Source: Cymbidium sinense (taxonomy: Eukaryota; Streptophyta; Magnoliopsida; Asparagales; Orchidaceae). Taken from it: a stretch of 64,000 nucleotides of DNA. Within the stretch, counting starts at the first letter, position 1. Each line of letters begins with the position of its first letter. Below, in pieces: positions 23,621-34,559 of this stretch. The position numbers were made by a program, and so were the translations under genes. Under the pieces are notes generated by a model. It saw nothing but the letters and a program-made list of their open reading frames with translations. It ran no database searches and was not told the DNA's origin. The stretch lies in contig CM038225.1 of NCBI GenBank assembly GCA_021442155.1, positions 80,922,925 to 80,986,924 of the forward strand. Reading direction: 5' to 3'.

Positions 23621-26161
23621 AAATATATTGTATGTATATGTATGTTAAGTACTAAATCATATGCATGTAATTGATGATGAAAAGAAATGACTCAACATAT
23701 TCCATGTGATAGTAATTCAAGTGCATTAATCTTAAGATGCCTTTCATGTTAAATAGGGTTCTTTAAGGTTAACCTAAACTTAGGACTGATAAAAAAAAAA
23801 TTTAATGAGCTATTCACAAAAGAGAACTAAACAAAATTAATGTGCTTTAGAAAGTGGTTTAAGGTAGGGATGAAGAAGGTTAAGCCTCTTTATTCTCTTT
23901 ATAACACTCAGATGTTAAGTGTAAATCACATGAAAGAAAACAAACTATGAACTAAAATTTATAAATCAACTAAATAACTTGAAATGAAACCAATCGTCAT
24001 AGTTAACTTAAATAATTTCCAAATTTAGAAAATCATAACTCTAATGCTTAGTTAAGACATACCACACAAAACCTTAGTACACATATTAGAGTTAAGCCAC
24101 CACTTCTAGTCTTAAGTTAAGATAGTGTATGCGTGATGCTATATTTTATTTTATGATGTAATGTTTAGATTGAATGTTAGTGTGTATATTTCATAGATAG
24201 GATGTTAGGCCACTTTTAGCCTAATATTATTTTATGCAGGGAGTTGTGCTTATGGGCCACTTAAAAATAAATATAAATGCTTTGTTTGCAGGTTGCTTAA
24301 GCCCATAAGCATAATCTAAGTTAGGACAGGTGGGCTTGATTACCCATGTGCGGGGTGCTAAGTCCAGCTTATGAAATATAAATGCTTGGGACTATATTTA
24401 TGTTTAGCTAACCTCTATTTTGTAGGTGTAGTTAGATTTACTTTTCCTATAAATATAATTTTTGTAATAAAAATTAGGACTAGTGATATGGGGGATTAGG
24501 ATGAATAATGGCTAGAAGGCTTAGTCCTTGATGCCATGTGATGCCTTGGAGCAAATCAAATCAAGAAGGAAGAGAAAGAAGACATGAAGAAATGAAGAAA
24601 AGAAGACCCCCATATTATGTATTCAATTTTTAATTAAAATTATTCTTTTATATTTCCGGTTGCATAAGGATAGAGCTGGGCAACCCATCTTTTCTCTTTT
24701 TTGGGATATACGGCGGTACCCGGCCGCATCAACCTCTTATTATTTTATAGTAGCCTATAAAATTATTTGTTGTTATGTTTAGATTACGCAATAGGATTGC
24801 ATCTTTTTTCACAGTTTCTTCATGTTTGATGATTGTATATGTGGCTTGGATGCGATAGACTCTTAGGATAAAAATTAAATTTTTTACCAAATTAAAAACT
24901 CATTCACAACCTCACCATAAAGCTTAGGGTCTAATCAAGATAATTAAAAGATTTAGGAACCCCTTAGGTATATGTTGTATGTCTAATATCATGCATGTCA
25001 TCTTGAATCACTCTTGTTAAATGAGGGCCTCCTTTCTTACACTTTAGGGGCTGTTTGACTTATGAGAGCAGCCCCTCATGATGGAGCTTCACCCTCTTTC
25101 TCTCTTGATTTGACCAATGATCAATTTTCTTCATACATGTAGGCATAATTATCCAAAAGCCTATTTCCAAAATATTGTGTTAAAATGAAATAAAAATTAT
25201 AAAGAATTGCATTTTTAGACTAAGTCATATGCTCATACCACTCATGCTCTAGTCTCTTAGGGAGTGGGTTTAGGACTTTAGTTTCTTACACATTAAATAA
25301 CAAGCCTAACCATGTTGTAATTTCATAAATTGAACCATATGGTTTTGAATCATAGGAGGTGTTAGCTTGCGGTCACTTCAGACAATTGTAAGTCCAGAAG
25401 AGTTGGATGAGTTTGTCTTCTCTTGTGGAGGTAAACCATTATATCCCCTTTTCACTTAGATTTAGGTCGTGCTTTAGCTTGTGTTAAATCTCCATAGATT
25501 TAGGATTTGAGGTTGCTTATTTCCATTGGGCTAAGAGCATAAATCCTCACATCTTAGGTATTTTCACAATCTTGTGTTGATGGATTATAAGCCCTACATT
25601 CTAATAAAATTTTCACTCAAACAAAATAAATATCTTCACTTTCAAACATATAAAGCCTAACCATAGGATATGTTGGAGTACTCAATAGGCTTCCTAGTAT
25701 CATGAGCACTCCCTACTTATCTTACTTTGGATTCCAAAATAAGTCTTCCAATTGAATGATCCCATTTGATTTCCCCAAATAACCAATCATTTGATAGTCT
25801 TAACCTTGAAATCTTTGGAGATAATAATTGACTACTTTTATCTAAAGTGTTCTTATGAAATATCATCTCCTAGGATGTAATTAACTATGGAGGTTTGCCT
25901 CTATAGGAAACTTAAGAACCCAACATAAAATAAACCCTATTTTACTTTTCATGTAAAGTAGGAGAAATATATCTAGTATATTCGAAGACCCATCATGCCT
26001 TAGGAGTCCTTATTAGATGATTAGGTCCTTTGTAGGGTGATGCGTCTATCTTTTGAGATAGTACATCATACTTTAATATTGTACCCGATCACTTCAATAT
26101 GTACTCCCTAAGATTTGCATGGCGTCCACTCACATCCAAAATTAAACACCATAAATTTTTC

Positions 26162-26179
26162 TAACGACTCCAGTGGGGA
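26162..26179 (+). other. Primer binding site of the Ogre-type element
   Basis: The bases taacgactccagtgggga lie 8 bases after the LTR end. They resemble the TGGCGACTCCACTGGGGA-type site that I associate with Tat/Ogre elements and that has been assigned to tRNA-Arg (from memory). Three differences are explicable by age. The same position in the element at the window end reads TGGCGACTTTGCTAGGGAC. Confidence 0.75.
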
Positions 26180-26539
26180 AAGTTCCTCTCTCCATCTTTA
26201 GTAGGCAATTATTATCTCCAAGTATCGATAGTGGACTTATATTTTATATGAGCCCAAGACTATCTTTCTTTGTGTTGCCACTTTGCTTATTTCATCCTTA
26301 AGCAAAGGTAGCCAATATCTTTTAGTTTTAGGACCTCACTCCAAGTAGGTCTTAAAATCCCTATTGGGTCCCCAAATAGGTAAAAATAAATTAACTAAAC
26401 AAAGAAAAATGACCAAATATAAATCAAATAAAATCTAGAACCTCTTACCACTAGCTTGGTGAAACAAAGTTCACAAAATTTCAATAAAATCCAAAGCAAA
26501 ATAAATGAAATCTCTTACAAAATTTTTAAAAAGTCTTTT

Positions 26540-27470
26540 CAAAACAAAATTAAAAAATCTCATTTAACATAATCAAATTTGTTAAATAAAGGTTCTCTTT
26601 TAAAAAAAAATCAAAATCAAATGAACAAAATAAAAACAAAAATCTTTTCTTAAAAAATTTTCAAACCCCTTTTCAAATAAAATTAATGAACCTCATTTAG
26701 CATACCCAAATTTATTAAGTGAGGGTTCCCATTTTCAAATGCTAAATTAAATCAAACAACAATAACAAATTTCTTCTTCAAAAATAAATATCCAAACCCT
26801 TTCTCAAACAAAATTAACTAACTCCATTTAACATATCCAAATTTGTTAAATGAGAGTCCTTCTTTCAAAATCAAAATTAAACATACAACAAACAAAGTTC
26901 TTTCTCAAGATTTTCAAAGTATTTTCAAATAAAATTAACCAACTCCATTTAACATATCCAAATTTGTTAAATGAGAGCCCCATTTTCAAAATCAAAACAA
27001 AATCACAGATCAACAAACAAAAAATAACATACAATTGAACTCCATTTAACATACCCAAATTTGTTAAATGAGAGTTATATTTTCAAAATTAAATCAACAT
27101 CAAACAGCAACATACAATAATAAAATATTAAACAAAACAAAAGCCTTCAAAATTTTCAAACATACAATTGAACCCCATTTAGCATACCTAAATTTGCTAA
27201 ATGAGGGTTCCAACTTTAAATCAAAATCAAAATCAAGCTCCAACAAAAGAAAATAACAAGCACATCTCCAAAAATCTCTCCAAAGTAATTGAACCTCACT
27301 CAACATACCTAAATTTGTTGAATGTGGGTTCCAACATCAACATAAACATCAAATTCAAATTCAACAAAGTCTCTCCTTCAAACTTCGAGAACCTCTCTGA
27401 CATATGATTGAACCCCATCTAGCATACCTAAATTTGTTAAATGAGAGTTCCAATTCAAAAGTCAAATCAA
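26540..27470 (+). repeat. Tandem array of hairpin-bearing about 120-bp repeats
   Basis: At least eight units, with cores near 26562, 26695, 26824, 26945, 27043, 27173, 27296 and 27416. Each core reads like ctcatttaacatacccaaa followed by tttgttaaatgag. The outer 11 bases pair perfectly in the best units (CTCATTTAACA with TGTTAAATGAG). The linkers are A-rich (aaaatcaaaatcaa). The array lies between the PBS and the first coding remnants, in the leader of the element RNA. Short reading frames across it are artefacts of periodicity. Confidence 0.85.
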
Positions 27471-27599
27471 TAATTCAAGTCAACAATTCAAGCAAGGGTC
27501 TAATCCAATTCTCTTTTCCAACAATGTAGCAGAGATACCAGCCCGCCCAGTTCCTTCTTTTTTCCTTCCTACAGTCATCTTTCACCATGTATTTTGAAA

Positions 27600-29300
27600 A
27601 GTTGATATTTACTTTTGCAACTAGTGTGGATTTGTCCTTGGATTAGGCCATACTCATCGGTGCCCCTTACATCAAGTTCGGCCTTGGATTCAAGAAATTC
27701 AAGGTCACTTGCGAGGGATCTGCCCTCACTACCGTCAGTAGAGAGGAGGTGGCATGAAAGAAGCCACTTCTTCAGTTTTACTTGTAGTTTGACATTGAAT
27801 TTTTCTCTTTGAAGAGGAAGGTCTGAGGTTCCTGCTAGCTAGTTATTCCGTGACAAGATCTGCTTTTCCATAGCTTAGCATGGGCTAGTATGACCTCCAT
27901 GGCTCCCCCTGCTTTGAAGGGGAAGGATATCTTGGCTTTTGAGATAGTCTCCCCCACCTACCAGGTCAGTTCTAATTCCCGTTCTGCCCCGCTCACTAAA
28001 ACCCAATGCCACAACAATAACCGTAAGATCAAGCGGCAATACAAGCGTGGGGCGAAAGAGGTAGATAAAGCCTCCCATGTTGCTGAGGAGGGTTCCCCCT
28101 GTGAGACCTCTCTACTCTTGGGTGGTAGTAGCTTCCACCCCTTTTTAGCTTTAGAGGGTGAGGAGGACTACCGCAGGATTGCTATGTTACCCCCACCACC
28201 TGTAGAGTATGAGATACCGACTAGGGAGAGGAGGAAGCCCTATGCCAGTCTACGGTCCATTCTTCACAGAGTTGGCAGAGCTCACAGACTCTCATAGTCT
28301 GATATATTGCATGATCTAAAAAGCCTAATCCTTAGAAGTGTTAGGGATCAAATACATAGAGAGAGGGCCACTGAGGCCAAGGTTACTGCCCAAGTGGGCA
28401 AAAGAGAGAGGAGGTTTGCTGTGCACCTCGGCCTCGCCTTTTGATAAATGATCGGTGAGCAGATCATTATGTTCTCATAGTCCTTACTGGTACCACCATT
28501 CACAGGAGGTGATCTCCGGTGGAGAGCCTACCGGTGTCCCTACCATAACACCACTCCATTCATCTTCCAACTTTACCAGTTCAAGTCCCAGCATTTGCAG
28601 TCCACACCAAGTTTCATAAGCGCCCATCTAGAGATAGAGCCTCTCCTTTGGTGATCTGGCTATGGCCCAAGGATCCCACTCCATCTACTCCACCCATTGA
28701 GGTGAGGCTGAGCTCCCCTGTTTGACCTTCCATCCCAACTATGGTGAAGGAGGACTGGTGACCCAAGAGTGTTATGGTCGCTCCACCACAACAGTTGGAG
28801 GAAGAGAGGGGAGGGGATATCAAGATGGTCCCTGTGATAGTTGAGCCCATCAGGGAGTGCACTCCACTAGCTCAAAGTATTCAGTACATAGATTCTACAC
28901 AGCTCAGTCTAGTGGTTAGTCATCAGCCAACTTATGTTCTAGTAGAGCAGGGTTGAGTAGATAACCGTTCATTAGATGACATTTTAGAGGACTATCATGT
29001 CATGGTGAGGTTGATAGTTATGAGTGATCAGTCTAACCAAGAAGAGGGCAGGGTCAATTTTGACCTCCATGATGATGACATGTTGGATGACCTAGCAGAA
29101 GTCCACATGGTTGACACCCAGGGATCCCTTCATAGGGAGCAACTTAGCCAGGAAGGTGTTGTAGTTGAGGAAGGTGATACATCTCACTCAACTCAGCACC
29201 TCATCCAATAGATCAGTAGAAGAATGATTAGATAGACAGGATGGAGCAATGAGTAGAGGAGTTGATGACAGTTGTTCTAGCCATGTAGAACAAAGCCCTA
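27600..29300 (+). pseudogene. ORF1-like relic upstream of gag
   Basis: The base composition becomes coding-like (GC higher than the flanks). Open stretches run for 60-135 codons in changing frames, for instance 27890-28297 (basic, with KIKRQYKRG), 28860-28950 and 29002-29211 (acidic, FDLHDDDMLDDLAEVH). I recognise no domain. Ogre elements are known to carry an extra ORF of unknown function before gag, and position alone suggests this is its remnant. It could equally be an extended N-terminus of gag. Stops and frameshifts are common. Confidence 0.45.
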
Positions 29301-29529
29301 GTTTCACAACCTTCCCCGATGGAGGTCGAGCGGCTAGAGTTAGTTTATACCCTAGATCATCCCAAGTGTACCCTCATAAATGATGAAGCCGGTAGCTTGC
29401 ATAGGAAGGTCACTGACAACACCTCAATGCATGAAAAGGACATTAAGCAGATGGTAGCGTAGTAGGTGAAGGAATCATTGGCGCAAGCCTAGGGGGCTCA
29501 TTTATTCCAAAGGGTAGACTCTACTCGGA

Positions 29530-30560
29530 GGAATTTGATGTAGTTCAGTACCCTAATGGTTTTGTGCCACCATCCTTCAAGATCTTTAATGGTAGTAAGA
29601 ATCCAAAGCGACATATAGCACACTTCATGGCCAGTTGTTGCAATGCCGGTGGTAGCGATGCACTTCTTTTTCACCTCTTTGTTAGTAGCCTAGTTGGTGT
29701 TGGATTTGATTGGTATGCTGAACTGCCTAATGGTTTGATGAAGGCCTTTATAAAGTTAGAGCATATCTTCATCAGGAGATTTGTAGGAGCTCAACAAATG
29801 GTAACTATAGGTGACCTCATTGTAGAGAAACAAAAACCCAAAGAGTCCCTTATTGATTACATTCTCAGATGATGCAACCTAAGTATAAAATGGGAACCAT
29901 AACTGTAAGAGCAGTATGCCTTTGAGATTTTACTCAAGAATATCCATGGCCTGGTCTCCTTCATGCTTAAGGGCTTCACCACTAAGACATTTAAGAAGCT
30001 AATCAGCAAGGTAACTAACCTACAAGAGGAAGCCAAACAGTTGCTCTTCTCATTCCAGTCATCTAAGCTCAAGCCTCAAAAGGTATTTAAGAAGAAGCCT
30101 GGGATTGTCATGTCAGTTGATTAGGGGAACAACCGATCAGAGCACAATACGAGAGGCCTCGAGCTCATTAGCCTCTATTACCACCTCATCTTCCACCACA
30201 TCGGCCTCCACAATGGCCACCATCATCGCCAAAATAGCCTACTCAGCAACGGTACCACTATCCACCGCAAGGTAGTTACTTTCCACCTACTCTTAGAGAA
30301 AAACTCAACAAGCCATACTCATTCAAGAGGGAGATAGTCAAAAAGATCTTCAAGAATCTTTTGAAGAAGCCTGATTTTTAGCTACTCGAGCCTTAAAAGC
30401 TGGAGGAAGTGGGCAAGAGTGATGATCCTAGCTATTACCCCTACCATTGCATGTCAGGCCATGTATTAGAGGATTGCATTGCTTTCAAAGATTGGCTTGA
30501 GCACAACTATAAGTTAGGAGCCATATTTACCTTAAGGAATACTTAGTAGAACAACCATCT
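29530..30560 (+). pseudogene. gag of the Ogre-type element, broken
   Basis: From about 29546 a frame reads FVPPSFKIFNGSKNPKRHIAHF and then VGFDWYAELPNGLMKAFIKLEHIFIRRFVGA, the hallmark of the plant retrotransposon gag core that packs element RNA. A stop at 29870-29872 interrupts it, but the frame resumes with YAFEILLKNIHGLVSFMLKGF and KKLISKVTNLQEEAKQLL. After further damage a zinc-knuckle-like motif YHCMSGHVLEDC is seen at about 30441-30477, followed by AFKDWLE. There is no upstream ATG in the main frame at 29564 (the codon is GTG), so the true start lies upstream in the decayed leader. Confidence 0.75.
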
Positions 30561-31379
30561 GATTCTATTAGAGTAATCCTTGGGGATACTTCTGATCCTC
30601 TTAAGACCAAAGAAGGTTGAGATATTTCTTTATCCTGAACATATAAAAAGATCATTTTTAAAATGAAAAAAACTTTCTTTGCAGGTGCCTAAAGCAGCTC
30701 AAACATCCAATAACAAGGAAGAGTTGCTAGTTATGAAGGACAACTCGGGGAGGGTAGAAGCCCAACAGTAGTAGAAGCAACAACCCACCTCACTTTCCTG
30801 GGATAGATCGGTAGCGCAACCACAGTCGGAGTCCAGCACTTCTTCCACCATTGCATCTACTACCACTCCTACTAGCACCTCCACCTCCAACAGGAGCATT
30901 GTATCTGCAGATGAGGAAACCAAACCCCTCACTCTGCTTACTTTTAGTTGATTTATATTTGGTACCTCCTCCAAAATTAAAGAAATAAATGAAGAAGATC
31001 GATTCCACTTACATTCTCTCTACTTCTGATGCTCCTAATTTCATTCTTTTATAAATCTCTCCAAGTAAAAATAATAATAGCTCAAATATTCTAATCAATT
31101 CTGATCTGATTCAAAGACAGATTTTCCTTCTCTGAATCAATCGGGTTCACCTCTTGAGATTGACTTGGAGTCATCCAACTCTGAGGATCTTTAGGAGAAG
31201 TTATAGGTATACCTGATGAGCAGATAAAACTCTTAAAAAATGTATCCCAAGAAGTCAATAAAGTCAACCTCTATAGTGACAAAGTTCTACATCCTAAGGT
31301 AGCACCTCAGGATAAGGGTAAATAAGTCATATGTTCGAGTGAGCAGATAACCCCTCCACAAGATGCTCCATATATGAAT

Positions 31380-32110
31380 ATGCTTGTGGAGGACTAGCCC
31401 AGAGTTGATTACAATATCCTTGCTCATCTTAGAAAGTTTCCAGCTAAGTTAAGCATATATGACGCCCTTATTTTATCCAAAGAGATGAGAAAATCTATAA
31501 TCAAAGCCTTGGTTGATCCAGAGATATGCTTAGCTCCGCTGACCACTACTGGAGGGGAAGCATGCTATTAAAAGGAGATCCTAGGAGTTACGTTCATAAA
31601 TGAATACCTACTTCTAGGAACGATCGAGCACAACTGTCCCCTCTACATTATAGTGGATGTTGGAAGATTCAGGTTATCTAGAGTTCTGGTTGACCCAGGT
31701 GCATCAGTCAATATTTTGAGTCTATGAATTCTTGCCTACTTGAGGATTGACATCTCTAAAGTCCAAAAGAAGAGGATGATGTTGAAAGGATTCAATGAAC
31801 AAGGAGATGGGGCCTTAGGCTCTATAGTGTTGCCACTAGAGATAGATGATTGAATGACTGAAGCCAAGTTTCACATAATTGAATCAGATACATCTTTTTA
31901 TACTTTGCTTGGGAGACCATGGATACATGAGAACAATATGGTTCCATCCCCTTTACATCAGTGTACCAAGTTCTTAAGAGGGGGAATCAAGTATTGTGTC
32001 AAAGGAGATCTCAAGCCCTTTGTAGTACACGAGGTCGGGATATATGAGGATGTGGCATACTACCTCCCCCAAAATCAAAAAGTCTATTCTCATGAACTTA
32101 GCCAAAATCA
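31380..32110 (+). pseudogene. Protease region of the Ogre-type element, broken
   Basis: The pre-protease text DYNILAHLRKFPAKLSIYDAL (about 31410-31470) and SKEMRKSIIKALVDPE are typical of Tat/Ogre. The aspartic protease active site reads VLVDPGASVNIL (about 31685-31718); the usual D-x-G triad has Pro in the middle here. The flap/end region reads TLLGRPWIHENN (about 31898-31935) and VPSPLHQCTKF, another Tat/Ogre signature. Stops near 31569, 31723 and 31850 break it. The enzyme would cut the polyprotein during particle maturation. A purine-rich tract follows at once. Confidence 0.85.
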
Positions 32111-32117
32111 CCATGTG

Positions 32118-32215
32118 GGAGAAAAAGAAAAAAAAAGAAAAAGAAAATGAAAAGGAAAAGGAAAAGAAAAAATAAAATGAAATTGAAAAGAAAAGGGAGC
32201 GAGAAATAGACACTG
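32118..32215 (+). repeat. Purine-only low-complexity tract
   Basis: Almost entirely A and G (gaaaaagaaaa, ggaaaaggaaaag). It encodes Lys/Glu/Arg-rich sequence between protease and RT, probably a slippage-expanded spacer. Confidence 0.85.
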
Positions 32216-32639
32216 GGAGGAAGTGGAGTCTGAGATTAGATTTCACCCACAGTTCATTACTTCATCCAAACATATGGGGAGGATGACCTGACCTCCACCA
32301 GGACAAGACAAGGAAGAGGAAAATCCAGAGGGAGTCCCAGGGGTGGAAGGCCTCCATACTTTCCACCCACCAAGAGATATGTCCTAGCCACCAGGAGTAC
32401 ACCTTCTATCCATATAGACTTATAATCTAGTTCAAAGGACGAGTCTTATATGGTTAGCACACAGACCAGCTCTTCTCAATAGCAAATCCCGTTGTAGGTG
32501 ACACTTGAGCTAGATAGTGATGGAGACTAGATTCCTAAGCAAAGCATAAGTGTATCCAAGTCCTCATTATGTAAAAAAATCAGGTATCAGTTGAGAACCT
32601 TAGCTCTAACATCATTTTTCTCATAAAAAGTTGAGAGTT

Positions 32640-33480
32640 TGGTAGTTAAGGAAGCCCCTAAGTCATCCATAGCTGCAAAGATTCAGGGGTTCTATCTTGG
32701 AGCATCATCCTCAAGTCAAGAAGTTTTTATAGAATTTAAGGATGATTCATATAAAGAATTAATAGAAATATCTTTTGATAGGTACTCACCTTGTATTCTA
32801 AACTTAGCAAAGAAAGGTTTAATTCCACATACATGTTCTAAGCATAGGTCAAAATACTTTGAAAGGTTATGGAAAAACAAATGCAAGAATTCTCAATGAA
32901 GACCAGAACTAGGCTTTGGCACGATAGGCCTAGTTGATGATGAAGAGTACTGCTTAATCATCACCAGTCATTTGGAATTTGATAGGTTCTTTTCAAATCA
33001 CATTAACTCATATGAGGAGATGTGCTTAGAAATTTTAGATGACCTAGATGATTTCCATGTCAAAGATGCACCACGAGAGATTGAAGAAGAATTCAAATCG
33101 ACCATCAATGAACTCAAAGAAATCAACTTAGGATTTGAAGAAGATCCACGCCTGACGTACATTAGTTCCTTTTTGAATCAAATTAAAACCAATGACTTAA
33201 TTATGCTACTCACTCAGTTTAAGGACTGCTTTGCATGGAGTTTGAAGAAATGTCTGGATTGGCTCCTAACGTAGTGGTCCATAAGCTAGCAATACAACTT
33301 GATGCTAACCCTATCAAGCAAGCTTCTAGATGCATATGATTAGACATTGAATAGCATGTTATTTTTGAAGTTAAAAAAATGATCGATGCTAGTTTCATCC
33401 ATGAGAAAAAAATACCTCACCTAGTTAGCTAGTGTCATCCTAGTTAAAAAGAAGAATGGACACTATTGGCCTACGATTTT
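32640..33480 (+). pseudogene. N-terminal edge of reverse transcriptase only
   Basis: The spacer text (GFGTIGLVDDEEYCLI; YEEMCLEILDD) leads into LTQFKDCFAWSLKK at about 33207-33250. After a frameshift come APNVVVHKLAIQLDANPIKQA, VKKMIDASFIHE and VKKKNG (about 33440-33459). This is the start of a Tat/Ogre RT, ending at the first beta-strands. The fingers, the palm with the YxDD motif, the thumb and all of RNase H are missing. At about 33460 the text jumps to the integrase N-terminus. The polymerase that copies element RNA is therefore absent from this copy. Confidence 0.85.
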
Positions 33481-33550
33481 TTGGAGCTCACCAATTCGGT
33501 CCCAAGATGAAAGCCAAAATCAAAAGACTGGGATACTATTGGCCTACGAT
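33459..33550 (+). other. Deletion junction in pol with a 16-bp duplicate
   Basis: The string actattggcctacgat occurs at 33462-33477, fused to the RT remnant, and again at 33535-33550, where it encodes the YYWPT text of integrase in its normal place. The first copy marks the join after loss of RT core plus RNase H. Confidence 0.8.
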
Positions 33551-34496
33551 GATCACAGAATGCATTGATGTAGCTAGGCGGTGCCATCAATGTCAAGTAT
33601 GGAGTGGTCTTACACCAACCACCTAACATTCTACATCTAACATTAGTCTCGTGGTTATTCGAGTGTTAGGGTACTAACTTAGTGGGTTCGATTGATCCTT
33701 TTTCTTACAAGGGTCATCAATTTATCCTCGCTGCTACCGATTACTTTTCTAAATGGGCAGAGGCAATTCCGCTCAGAGAGGTCAAAGCTCAGCATGTGCT
33801 CTAATTTTTTAGAAATCATATTATATATAGATTCGGGGTACCCCGTGATAATGGTACTACATTCAAGAATACCAAAATCAATAACTTCGCTTGGAAACAC
33901 TGCCATCTACTATCCGAGAGCAAATGGTTTAGTAGAAGCCTTCAACAAAACTCTCATCTAAATACTCAAGAAGATACTTGATGACAACGAACAACAGTGG
34001 CATGAGCAATTAGTTGAAGCTTTATGGGCCTACCACACTACCTACAAAACTCTAACTCAGTCTACCCCTTTTCTCCTGAGTGCATGGGTTCGAAGTCATT
34101 CTACAATTAGAAGTCTAACTCCCATCACTATGGATAGCCATGTGTTGCAAGATCACAATAGAGCAGAACATAAAGTTGTGGTTAGAAGAGCTCAAAGGTT
34201 TGGAGGAGAGACGCTTATGAGCATGCCAAAACCTCGAGTTATACAAAGCCAATATGATTCAATCTCACAACTAGTTGGTCTGCCCTAGAGATTTTCAAGT
34301 AGGAGAGCTTGTTTTAGTTCTAAGGAGACAAATTGTTACCTGTCGCAAGATGGGAGGCAAGTTTGAACCCACTTGTGAAGACCCTTATGCCATAGAGAAA
34401 GCCTACCAAGGAGGATCATATCAGCTTATCAAACATAAAGGAGAACGCCTGATATTTCTAATTAACTAGCTCTACCTAAAGAAATATTATCCATAA
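33480..34496 (+). pseudogene. Integrase of the Ogre-type element, broken
   Basis: The zinc-binding N-terminus reads GAHQFGPKMK (from about 33487), RLGYYWPTM and RRCHQCQVW, giving the HHCC residues. The catalytic core is recognisable in shifted frames: ATDYFSKWAEAIPL (first Asp, about 33737), FGVPRDNGTTFKN (second Asp, about 33846) and ANGLVEAFNKTL (Glu, about 33930). The C-terminal part reads CPRDFQVGELVLVLR and FEPTCEDPYAIEKAYQGGSYQLI, and ends LYLKKYYP with TAA at 34494-34496, the standard Tat/Ogre ending. Frameshifts separate the three catalytic residues. It would join element DNA to the host chromosome. Confidence 0.85.
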
Positions 34497-34559
34497 AACC
34501 ATGTTTGAAAATATTTATCATCAATGAAAATTTCATTTCAAATTCAATATCTTCAAATT

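Larger units (their letters stand above)
18481..26153 (+). repeat. 5' LTR of the Ogre-type element (7673 bp)
   Basis: Starts TGTTGACCTCACTTTT and ends at ...aaacaccata, where the terminal CA has become TA. Regions in order: a 2.3-kb block dense in ccaaattgacc words; a GC-richer block (about 20750-21730) that may be the transcribed start of the LTR; a 1-kb AT-rich block; tandem copies of a tatatagtctggacatc unit near 23140 and 23395; and a 3' part ending at the PBS. It differs from the 3' LTR by a 275-bp tandem duplication and a segment of about 630 bp (24842-25475) that are present only here. Confidence 0.9.

Noticed and set aside
26846..27407. Several overlapping 60-70-codon frames on both strands in the hairpin array
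   Set aside because: They recur with the repeat period and mirror each other across the palindromic cores; no domain. They are artefacts of the repeats.
26540..27470. CRISPR-like regular array
   Set aside because: Units are degenerate, spacers are A-rich and similar to each other, and the setting is a plant retrotransposon leader.
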